A stretch of 15,596 bases of DNA from Myxococcota bacterium (GTDB lineage: Bacteria > Myxococcota_C > UBA6777). The DNA lies in assembly GCA_023150835.1 (NCBI GenBank), contig JAKLKB010000148.1:1-15596 (forward strand), in the 5' to 3' direction. Below, piece by piece: positions 1 through 7,502 of this stretch. A program made the translations under genes and the position numbers. How positions within the stretch are numbered: the first letter of the stretch is position 1; each line of letters begins with the position of its first letter. The notes beneath the pieces are model-generated. The model was not told where the DNA came from. It ran no database searches and saw only the letters and a program-made list of their open reading frames with translations.

Positions 1-91
1 CGGGGGGAAGTTGGAACGGGTAGCGTCTGCGTCTCGTGCATACAGCGTGCGTCACGAAAAAACAACATCCCCGCTGCTTCCGACTTTCGCT

Positions 92-115
92 CCCTCCCCT
101 GTTCACGGGGGAGGG
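92..115. repeat. GC-rich hairpin, perfect 8-bp stem
   Basis: CCCTCCCC (92-99) is complementary to GGGGAGGG (108-115) across an 8-base loop. There is no T-tract after it, so an intrinsic terminator for a gene to the left is possible but not shown. It lies directly before the dispersed repeat at 117-158 and may be part of the same intergenic element. Confidence 0.5.
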
Positions 116-116
116 C

Positions 117-168
117 GGGGTGGGGGGCTTTCCTCCGCTTCACCTAACGCCTATGGGGCAGAGCCCCA
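117..168 (+). repeat. Dispersed intergenic repeat, left copy, ending in a GGGGC/GCCCC hairpin
   Basis: Positions 117-158 match the reverse complement of 15470-15511 at 38 of 42 bases by hand alignment. The copy ends in a hairpin: TGGGGC (154-159) pairs with GCCCCA (163-168) around AGA. The same kind of G4/C4 hairpin follows eno (5611-5629) and the giant gene (15461-15473), so this looks like a family of short intergenic elements. Similar hairpin-bearing boilerplate is seen between genes in many bacteria, but I cannot assign a named family. Confidence 0.6.
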
Positions 169-410
169 CAAAACAACAAGCACAACCAACCCCGCTGTCC
201 CCTCCAGACAAACACAACCAACCCCTCCAAACAAACCGATACACCCTGAATCTACCTTCAAAAAATCGCTCCGCAGAAAGGCTTGCAGAAAACCAGCGCA
301 GCGAGTATCTTGCGCACAACTTCTCACCCAAGGCCGCCCCCCCAAGGCGGACCACCACCTCGACTCGAACAGCGAGGGTTCGGTTATCGCGGAGACAACA
401 GAGGAATTCG

Positions 411-3400
411 ATGGATCGTCAAGAAAAGTTTGCACAGACCCTCAAAGAACGCATCATGATCCTAGACGGCGCGATGGGAACCATGATCCAACACTACGCC
501 AAAACCATCCAACCCCTCTCCGAAGCCGATTTTCGGGGAGAACGCTTCAAAGATCACACCCGCTCTCTCCAAGGCTGCAACGACCTGCTTTCCATCACAC
601 GCCCTGATATCATCGCCGATATCCACCAACAATTCCTCGATGCAGGGGCCGATATCCTCGAAACCAACACCTTTAGCGCCACTTCGATCGCGATGGCGGA
701 TTATGGCCTTGAGCCTTGGGTCTACGAGATGAATCTCGCTTCTGCCCAGCTCGCCCGCCGCATCGCCGATCAACACACCCAACGCGATCCTGCTCGGCCC
801 CGCTTTGTCGCAGGCTCACTCGGCCCCACCAACCAAACCGCCTCCATGTCCCCCAAAGTCGAAGACCCCGGATACCGCGCTGTCACCTTCGACCAACTTG
901 TCACCGCCTTTTCCGAACAGATCAACGGACTCCTTGACGGCGGCGTCGACCTCCTCCTGCTCGAAACCAACATCGACACCCTCAACCTCAAAGCCGAACT
1001 CTTCGCCGTCGAACAAGTCTTTGAACAACGCGGACATCGCGTCCCTGTGATCGCCACCGTCACCATCCCCGACAACTCGGGACGCACTCTCTCCGGCCAA
1101 AATCTCGAAGCCTTTTGGACCTCCGTCTCTCACGCTCCCCTCGCTGCCGTCGGGATCAACTGCGCACTCGGCGTCAACGAGATGCGGCCCTACGTCGAAG
1201 AACTCTCCCAACTCGCCCACATCCCCACCATCTGCTATCCCAACGCTGGACTCCCCAACGAATTCGGCGAATATGACGATACGCCCGAACACATGGCCGA
1301 GATGATGGGAACCTTCGCCTCCGAAGGCTGGCTCAACCTCGCCGGCGGATGCTGCGGAACCACCCCCGCCCACATCGCCGCCATCGCCAAAGCCGTCTCC
1401 TCTTTTCCTCCCCGCGTACCTCCCCTCCCTCACCACCAAAGCTGCTACAGCGGACTTGAAGCCCTTCGCGTCCGAGAAAACACCAACTTCTTGATGATCG
1501 GCGAACGCACCAACATCACGGGCTCCAAACGCTTCGAAAACCTGATCAAAGCGGGCGATTACGAAACCGCCCTCTCCGTCGCTCGCCAACAAGTCGACGG
1601 CGGGGCCAACATCATCGACGTCAACATGGACGAAGGCTTGATCGACTCCGTCGCCGCCATGACGCGCTTTCTCAACCTTATGTCCGCCGAACCCGATATC
1701 GCCCGTATCCCCGTTATGATCGATAGCTCCAAGTTTGAAGTCCTTGAGGCCGGACTCAAAGTCCTCCAAGGAAAGTCCATCGTCAACTCTATCAGCCTCA
1801 AAGAAGGCGAAGAAGTCTTCAAAGCACAAGCCCGTAAAGTCCGACGCTATGGAGCCGCTGTCGTGGTTATGGCCTTTGATGAAGATGGCCAAGCCACCGA
1901 CACCCAACGCCGCATCGAGATCCTCAGCCGCGCTCACAACATCCTCACCCAAGAAGTCGGCTTCCCCGAAGAAGATATCATCTTTGACCCCAACATCCTC
2001 ACCGTCGCCACCGGTATCGAAGAGCACAACACCTACGCCATCTCCTTTGTCGAGGCCACCCGCGAACTCAAACGCCGCTTCCCCCGCGCCAAAGTCAGCG
2101 GCGGCGTCAGCAATATCTCCTTCTCTTTTCGTGGAAACCCCGCTGTCCGCGAAGCCATGCACGCTGCCTTCCTCTATCACGCCATCCAAGCCGGCCTTGA
2201 TATGGGCATCGTCAACGCTGGACAACTCGAAGTCTACGAACAGATCCCACCCGCCCTCCTTGAGCGCGTCGAAGACGTCCTCTTCAACCGACGCGAAGAC
2301 GCCACCGATCGCTTGATCGCTTACGCGGATGAAAACAAGTCCAACGCCAAAGAACGCGCTCTCGACGATGCTTGGCGACAAGCCCCCCTCGCCCAACGAC
2401 TCGCTCACGCCCTTCTCAAGGGCATCACCGATTATCTCGAAGAAGATCTCGCCGAAGCCCTACGCACCTACGAACAACCGCTCCAGATCATCGAAGGCCC
2501 GCTGCTCGACGGCATGAATATCGTTGGCGACCTCTTTGGCGAAGGCAAGATGTTCTTGCCCCAAGTCGTCAAAAGCGCTCGCGCCATGAAAAAAGCCGTC
2601 GCCTTTCTCTTGCCCCATATGCACGCTGGCGTCGAAGGCGAACGACAGCCCCGCGCCCGCATCCTCATGGCCACCGTCAAAGGCGATGTCCACGATATCG
2701 GCAAAAATATCGTCGGCGTCGTACTCGGCTGCAACGGCTACCAGATCATCGATCTCGGCGTCATGGTTCCCGCCGACAAGATCCTCAAAGCCGCTCGCGA
2801 ACACAACGCCGATATGATCGGACTCAGCGGCTTGATCACACCCTCCCTCGACGAGATGATGCACGTCGCCCGTGAAATGCAGCGCGAAGGCTTTACCCTC
2901 CCCCTCCTGATCGGCGGCGCAACCACCAGTAAAAAACACACCGCCGTCAAGATCGCCCCCCAATACGAACACATCGTTGTCCATGTCCGTGACGCCTCTC
3001 GCTCCGTCGGTGTCGTCGGTGAACTCCTGACCCCCGAAAGCCGCGAACGCTTCGCCATCCAAAACCGCGAAGAGCAACAACAAGCCCGCCTCTCCTTCGC
3101 AAAAAAACAAAGCCTCCCCCTCGAACCCTACCACAAAGCCGTCGAACGCCGCTTCTCCTGTGACTGGCCGCAGATCGATATCCCACAACCCGCCTCCCTT
3201 GGCATCCACATCCTCAAAAACTTCTCTCTCGAACAACTCGTCCCCTTTATCGACTGGTCCCCGTTCTTCCGCGCATGGGAACTTCACGGCTCTTATCCTT
3301 CCATCCTCCAAGACCCCGATATCGGACAAACTGCACAAGAACTCTTTGACCACGCACAAAGTATGTTGCGCGAGATCATCGCCCACAATAAGCTCCAAGC

Positions 3401-4106
3401 ACACGGCATCTACGGCTTCTTCCCCGCAAACAGCGATGGCGACGATATCCTCGTCTACACCGACAATACACGCTCCACCCTCCTTACCCGCTTCCATACC
3501 CTCCGCCAACAACGCGGGCGCGCTGACTCACCCCTCTACGCTCTCGCCGACTTTGTCGCACCCACCCACTCCCAACGCCCCGACTACATCGGCGCATTTT
3601 GCGTCTGCGCTGGCTTTGGCACCGATGAGATGGTCGCTCTCTACGAAGCCGATCACGACGACTACAACGCCATCACCGCAAAAGCCCTCGCCGACCGACT
3701 CGCCGAAGCCTTCGCCGAATACCTCCACAAACGCGTCCGCGACGAATGGGGCTACGGCAAACAAGAAGACCTCAACAACGACGATCTAATCCACGAACGC
3801 TATCGCGGTATTCGACCCGCCCCGGGTTATCCCGCCTGCCCCGACCACACCGAAAAACGCACCCTCTTCGATCTCCTCCATGTCGAAGACTCCATCGGCG
3901 TCCATCTCACCGAAAGCTTCGCCATGTTCCCCACCGCCGCCGTCTCGGGACTTTACTTCGCACACCCCGATTCCCGCTACTTCGCTGTCGGCTCCATCAA
4001 CAAAGATCAAGTCGCCGATTACGCCCAACGCAAGGGCATGTCCATCTCCCAAGTCGAACAATGGCTCGCACCAAACCTCGGCTATGATCCCAACGACAAA
4101 GACTGA
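411..4106 (+). CDS. metH: Cobalamin-dependent methionine synthase MetH
   Basis: Cytosolic enzyme that moves a methyl group from 5-methyltetrahydrofolate through cobalamin to homocysteine, making methionine and tetrahydrofolate. All four modules are present in 1231 residues (E. coli MetH is about 1227). The homocysteine module (about 10-335) has the zinc cysteines C251, C314 and C315 (GINCALG, GGCCGTT). The pterin module (about 355-620) begins at [10 protein letters not shown] near residue 364. A cobalamin cap (about 655-740) precedes the B12 domain, whose DVHDIG motif gives the cobalt-ligand histidine H761, followed by GLSGLITPS and GGATTS. The C-terminal reactivation domain binds S-adenosylmethionine at [12 protein letters not shown] (from residue 1132). 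The ATG at 411 is chosen because GAGGA (401-405) lies 5 bases upstream and [23 protein letters not shown] is the normal family start; the frame is open further upstream but unlike MetH. No residue known to be essential is missing. It stands alone, with no metF or other folate gene beside it in view. Confidence 0.98.
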   Translation: MDRQEKFAQTLKERIMILDGAMGTMIQHYAKTIQPLSEADFRGERFKDHTRSLQGCNDLLSITRPDIIADIHQQFLDAGADILETNTFSATSIAMADYGLEPWVYEMNLASAQLARRIADQHTQRDPARPRFVAGSLGPTNQTASMSPKVEDPGYRAVTFDQLVTAFSEQINGLLDGGVDLLLLETNIDTLNLKAELFAVEQVFEQRGHRVPVIATVTIPDNSGRTLSGQNLEAFWTSVSHAPLAAVGINCALGVNEMRPYVEELSQLAHIPTICYPNAGLPNEFGEYDDTPEHMAEMMGTFASEGWLNLAGGCCGTTPAHIAAIAKAVSSFPPRVPPLPHHQSCYSGLEALRVRENTNFLMIGERTNITGSKRFENLIKAGDYETALSVARQQVDGGANIIDVNMDEGLIDSVAAMTRFLNLMSAEPDIARIPVMIDSSKFEVLEAGLKVLQGKSIVNSISLKEGEEVFKAQARKVRRYGAAVVVMAFDEDGQATDTQRRIEILSRAHNILTQEVGFPEEDIIFDPNILTVATGIEEHNTYAISFVEATRELKRRFPRAKVSGGVSNISFSFRGNPAVREAMHAAFLYHAIQAGLDMGIVNAGQLEVYEQIPPALLERVEDVLFNRREDATDRLIAYADENKSNAKERALDDAWRQAPLAQRLAHALLKGITDYLEEDLAEALRTYEQPLQIIEGPLLDGMNIVGDLFGEGKMFLPQVVKSARAMKKAVAFLLPHMHAGVEGERQPRARILMATVKGDVHDIGKNIVGVVLGCNGYQIIDLGVMVPADKILKAAREHNADMIGLSGLITPSLDEMMHVAREMQREGFTLPLLIGGATTSKKHTAVKIAPQYEHIVVHVRDASRSVGVVGELLTPESRERFAIQNREEQQQARLSFAKKQSLPLEPYHKAVERRFSCDWPQIDIPQPASLGIHILKNFSLEQLVPFIDWSPFFRAWELHGSYPSILQDPDIGQTAQELFDHAQSMLREIIAHNKLQAHGIYGFFPANSDGDDILVYTDNTRSTLLTRFHTLRQQRGRADSPLYALADFVAPTHSQRPDYIGAFCVCAGFGTDEMVALYEADHDDYNAITAKALADRLAEAFAEYLHKRVRDEWGYGKQEDLNNDDLIHERYRGIRPAPGYPACPDHTEKRTLFDLLHVEDSIGVHLTESFAMFPTAAVSGLYFAHPDSRYFAVGSINKDQVADYAQRKGMSISQVEQWLAPNLGYDPNDKD

Positions 4107-4140
4107 GCGGGTGTTTGCGAAAAAGGTTTGTTTTGGAAAG

Positions 4141-4169
4141 CAGCGACCGGGTTGGATTTTAGGTCGCTG
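4141..4169 (+). terminator. 8-bp stem hairpin downstream of metH
   Basis: CAGCGACC (4141-4148) is perfectly complementary to GGTCGCTG (4162-4169) around a 13-base loop, 35 bases after the metH stop codon. Its position suggests termination of metH transcription, but no run of T follows (the next bases are GATTGG), so a structured leader for eno or a factor-dependent terminator is equally possible. Confidence 0.4.
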
Positions 4170-4173
4170 GATT

Positions 4174-5579
<1,406 letters not shown>

Positions 5580-5610
5580 TACGATCTCCTTCTTTCTCTT
5601 TTCTGGTGTT

Positions 5611-5655
5611 TGTGGGGTTCCACCCCACACCCCGCAAGGGACCGATGGCCCCTTG
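5611..5655 (+). terminator. Double hairpin after eno
   Basis: TGTGGGGT (5611-5618) pairs perfectly with ACCCCACA (5622-5629) around TCC. A second stem follows, CAAGGG (5635-5640) with CCCTTG (5650-5655). The first stem lies about 31 bases after the eno stop and follows a pyrimidine-rich tract. There is no classical U-tract. GGGGTTCCACCCCA recurs at 15461-15474 after the giant gene, so this is also a member of a dispersed intergenic hairpin family that may serve as a terminator. Confidence 0.5.
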
Positions 5656-5748
5656 ACCCCGTATCGGCGAAACAATCATCGTTTTTCAAACCAACGGCTC
5701 TCTCGCTTGAACGTGTCGCGAACACGGGGTGTTGTCTCGTGTCTATCC
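5656..5748. other. Spacer without recognised features
   Basis: Between the eno hairpins and the 43-bp repeat array I see only a weak stem, AACAC and GTGTT, within AACACGGGGTGTT. There is no gene, RNA gene or convincing promoter. Confidence 0.4.
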
Positions 5749-6047
5749 GGTGGGGGATAGCATACCAAACGCCATCTCATACGAGATCCGCAGGGAGCGT
5801 GATCGTAAAACGTAGGGGCAGCCCCCTGTGGCTGCCCAAGGATAGGGCGTCCTCGCGCTATCCTTCGATCATAGATCACTCGGATATCGTATCAGATCGC
5901 TTTTTCGATGGGGGGTAGCATACAAAACGCGATCTCAGATCGCTTTTTCGATGGGGGGTGGCATACAAAACGCTATCTCAGATCGCTTTTTCGATGGGGG
6001 GTGGCATACAAAACGCTATCTCAGATCGCTTTTCGATGGGGGGTGGC
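5749..6047 (+). repeat. 43-bp tandem repeat array, five copies, one interrupted
   Basis: Units of exactly 43 bases begin at CAGATCGC at 5893, 5936, 5979 and 6022. They contain the segments CTTTTTCGATGGGG and GGCATACAAAACG. The fourth copy lost one T and stops after GGGGGGTGGC (6047). A further, more diverged copy lies at 5749-5779 and is separated from the rest by the 112-bp element at 5780-5891. The unit junction forms an inverted repeat, perfect in one place: GCGATCTCAGATCGC at 5929-5943. There are no unique spacers, so this is not a CRISPR. It ends about 70 bases before the start of the 264-residue gene and could carry operator-like sites for it. Confidence 0.85.
5780..5891 (-). mobile_element. 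112-bp miniature inverted-repeat element with TCA target duplication
   Basis: The ends are imperfect inverted repeats: TACGAGATCCG (5780-5790) and CGGATATCGTA (5881-5891), matching at 10 of 11 positions. TCA lies directly on both sides (5777-5779 and 5892-5894). Removing the element and one TCA restores the 43-bp unit (GCCATC-TCA-GATCGC), which is strong internal evidence for insertion. The core is a perfect 8-bp stem, GGGCAGCC (5816-5823) with GGCTGCCC (5830-5837), and outer parts also pair (GTGATC with GATCAC). It is too short to encode protein, so it would depend on a transposase elsewhere. The family recurs as four copies at 6927-7292. Confidence 0.75.
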
Positions 6048-6116
6048 TTGTATTCTTTGGATGAGATGGGTAGTCTGAGGCCAGACCCAGAGAGACAAAC
6101 AAGGAGAGTGCAAAAA
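6048..6116 (+). promoter_or_regulatory. Leader of the 264-residue gene with a weak promoter candidate
   Basis: TTGTAT (6048-6053) and TAGTCT (6071-6076) are spaced by 17 bases, but each matches the sigma-70 consensus at only three of six positions, so this is a weak guess. AGGAG (6102-6106) is a good ribosome binding site 10 bases before GTG at 6117 and is the reason for choosing that start. Confidence 0.3.
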
Positions 6117-6911
6117 GTGAAGAGACAAAACAACCTGTTGAACAATTATGACCGTGTAAGCGCCGAGCAAGCGTATGTCTCGTGCAAAGCGACTGCCGAG
6201 GCTCTTGCAAAAGAGCGGATGGAAGGCCGGTATGTCTTGCAGGACGTGGTGGTGGTGTTGGATCTGGTGTGGTCGTTGATCAAGCAAGCCAAAGCGGACG
6301 AGCGCGAATTGGTGACGATGCCTGCCATCACGGCGCAAAGCATCGAAGAGATCGCGCAGTTGCGTTTAGCCTACTGGCACGCTTCGCTGGAAGCGGAGAT
6401 GTCGCAAAGCGAATCCAAGCGACAACGCACCCAAGAACTGATGCGAAAGCTGCGCACGATCCGACGTCGGTTGTTTGGAGCGATCGACGTGATCTGGCCC
6501 GATGACGAAGCGATGCAAGACCGCCTCACCGCCTTAAAGAAAGGGCAAGGACACGCGGATCTTGCGAGCGATATCGTCGCGCTGGTGGCCTTGTACCGCC
6601 CTCGCCTCAAGGAGACCGCTGCATGGCTCCACACCGCACCTTTGGAAGCGTTGCTCGACGAAGGAAGCCGCCTTGCGCCTGAGATGCTCGAAGCACGCAA
6701 AGAAGAAGGCCAAACCACCGAAGCCGAAAAGAAGATCGAGATGCAACGGCGTTTGTTTATCCTATTGGAAGACGCCTACAACGAACTCACGACAACAGGC
6801 GCTTACGTCTTTCGCCGCGATCCTCAACGCGCCGAGAACTACGCACACACCTTGCGCTCTGCTTACGCTCGCGCCCACCAGCCCACTCCCACCCCCGCTC
6901 CCAACAAATAA
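6117..6911 (+). CDS. Unrecognised helix-rich protein, 264 aa
   Basis: I do not recognise the family. The start is taken as GTG 6117 because AGGAG lies 10 bases upstream. The frame opens earlier (ATG 5958 and 6066), but those sites lack a ribosome binding site, and 5958 lies inside the 43-bp repeats. The protein appears almost wholly alpha-helical and highly charged, with basic stretches (KRQRTQELMRKLRTIRRRLF, about 101-120), an acidic and basic helix around 190-220 (EARKEEGQTTEAEKKIEMQR), and a short Pro/Thr tail (PTPTPAP) at the C-terminus. One hydrophobic stretch (YVLQDVVVVLDLVW, 39-52) contains acidic residues and is more likely a buried helix than a membrane segment. I see no signal peptide and no catalytic motif; the only cysteine is C23. 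It shares the codon-context habit of metH and eno, so it does not look recently acquired. It sits between two unrelated repeat arrays, and its stop codon touches the downstream one. Confidence 0.75.
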   Translation: MKRQNNLLNNYDRVSAEQAYVSCKATAEALAKERMEGRYVLQDVVVVLDLVWSLIKQAKADERELVTMPAITAQSIEEIAQLRLAYWHASLEAEMSQSESKRQRTQELMRKLRTIRRRLFGAIDVIWPDDEAMQDRLTALKKGQGHADLASDIVALVALYRPRLKETAAWLHTAPLEALLDEGSRLAPEMLEARKEEGQTTEAEKKIEMQRRLFILLEDAYNELTTTGAYVFRRDPQRAENYAHTLRSAYARAHQPTPTPAPNK

Positions 6912-6926
6912 CCCACCCTCTCGTCA

Positions 6927-7004
6927 TACGATATCTCGGAGATGCGGCAGTCCTATCCTTGGGCAGCCACGGGGGGCTGCCCCTACATCTTGGCGGATTT
7001 CGTA
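6927..7004 (+). mobile_element. 78-bp miniature element, tandem copy 1
   Basis: It starts TACGATATCTCGG and ends CGGATTTCGTA, imperfect terminal inverted repeats of the same type as in the 112-bp element. TCA lies on each side (6924-6926, 7005-7007). The core stem is GGGCAGCC (6961-6968) with GGCTGCCC (6975-6982), and AGATG with CATCT extend the fold. It is the opposite orientation to the copy at 5780-5891. Confidence 0.7.
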
Positions 7005-7022
7005 TCACCCACCCTCTCGTCA

Positions 7023-7100
7023 TACGATATCTCGGAGATGCGGCAGTCCTATCCTCGGGCAGCCACGGGGGGCTGCCCCTACATCTTGGCGGATTTCGTA
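7023..7100 (+). mobile_element. 78-bp miniature element, tandem copy 2
   Basis: Same structure as copy 1, with CCTCGGGCAG where the other copies have CCTTGGGCAG. It is flanked by TCA at 7020-7022 and 7101-7103. Confidence 0.7.
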
Positions 7101-7118
7101 TCACCCACCCTCTCGTCA

Positions 7119-7196
7119 TGCGATATCTCGGAGATGCGGCAGTCCTATCCTTGGGCAGCCACGGGGGGCTGCCCCTACATCTTGGCGGATTTCGTA
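7119..7196 (+). mobile_element. 78-bp miniature element, tandem copy 3
   Basis: Same structure as copy 1, except that its left end reads TGCGATATC in place of TACGATATC. Confidence 0.7.
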
Positions 7197-7214
7197 TCAC
7201 CCACCCTCTCGTCA

Positions 7215-7292
7215 CACGATATCTCGGAGATGCGGCAGTCCTATCCTTGGGCAGCCACGGGGGGCTGCCCCTACATCTTGGCGGATTTCGTA
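7215..7292 (+). mobile_element. 78-bp miniature element, tandem copy 4
   Basis: Same structure as copy 1. The left flank reads CA-CACGATATC and the right flank CCA instead of TCA, so both terminal junctions carry one transition. Confidence 0.65.
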
Positions 7293-7301
7293 CCACCCAC
7301 C

Positions 7302-7502
7302 CCACCCATCCACGCAAGCCCTGTCTCTGACATTTTTTTTACATCACATTTGCTTTTTGTTGACCCGTTGGGGGCGCGATACGGTTAGGATGGGAGCGTC
7401 TTTGTCACGACGAGCTTTGTTGTTTTGGTTTTGGATAGAGATCGCTTGCGATGGTGGTGCGTTCACAAGCCCGTTTCCTCACCGCTCAAAAAGGAGTCGA
7501 GA
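7302..7502 (+). promoter_or_regulatory. Leader of the giant gene: T-tract, promoter candidate, ribosome binding site
   Basis: A run of eight T (7333-7340) lies in an AT-rich patch ahead of a possible promoter: TTGTTG (7357-7362), a 17-base gap, then TACGGT (7380-7385). TTGACC (7360-7365) with TAGGAT (7386-7391) is an alternative but has a 20-base gap. AAGGAG (7491-7496) lies 6 bases before ATG 7503 and fixes the start. I see no other gene or RNA here. Confidence 0.4.

Larger units (their letters stand above)
1..410. other. Gene-free region upstream of metH
   Basis: I find no convincing gene in these 410 bases. The left part (about 92-168) holds GC-rich hairpins and a dispersed repeat, listed separately. 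From about 168 to 262 the + strand is almost devoid of G and rich in C and A. Close to metH there are two small stems: CCGCC (334-338) with GGCGG (346-350), and CGAAC (366-370) with GTTCG (378-382). I looked for a cobalamin-riboswitch B12 box and for SAM or SAH riboswitch cores, because metH is often controlled by them, and saw none. Reading frames that run through this region have no initiation signal and look non-coding. Confidence 0.6.
6911..7301 (+). repeat. 96-bp tandem repeat, four full units plus 7 bases
   Basis: Units begin with ACCCACCCTCTCG at 6911, 7007, 7103 and 7199, and a final ACCCACC lies at 7295-7301. All four have exactly the same length. The differences I found are single transitions (TCATACG, TCATGCG or TCACACG; CCTTGGG or CCTCGGG; GTATC or GTACC). 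Each unit is a 78-bp miniature element plus an 18-base spacer, TCA-CCCACCCTCTCG-TCA. As 96 is a multiple of three, several frames stay open across the array on both strands, but I regard none as coding. Confidence 0.95.

Noticed and set aside
36-410. Upstream extension of the metH frame to position 36
   Set aside because: The added sequence runs through intergenic repeats, is Pro/Thr/Arg-rich and unlike MetH. The normal family start lies at 411 with a ribosome binding site.
1-410. Cobalamin or SAM/SAH riboswitch upstream of metH
   Set aside because: I found no B12 box (GCCACTG-like) and no recognisable core of these classes. The two small stems near 334-382 are too short to count.
816-2408. 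Long antisense open frame (530 codons) opposite metH, with similar ones at 2460-3512 and at 4275-5270 opposite eno
   Set aside because: The sense genes are unmistakable. The strong preference for C-ending codons removes stops from one antisense frame. The translations are low-complexity (Gly/Asp/Val-rich) with no family resemblance.
5958-6116. Longer version of the 264-residue protein starting at ATG 5958 or 6066
   Set aside because: 5958 lies inside the 43-bp repeats and neither site has a ribosome binding site, whereas GTG 6117 has AGGAG at 10 bases.
5893-7301. CRISPR array
   Set aside because: Both arrays are contiguous direct repeats with no unique spacers, and there are no cas genes nearby.
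6942-7388. A protein made of four 32-residue repeats, with open frames on both strands
   Set aside because: The 96-bp period is a multiple of three, so several frames stay open automatically. A difference between copies changes Trp to Arg in one frame, and the sequence is explained by hairpin elements.
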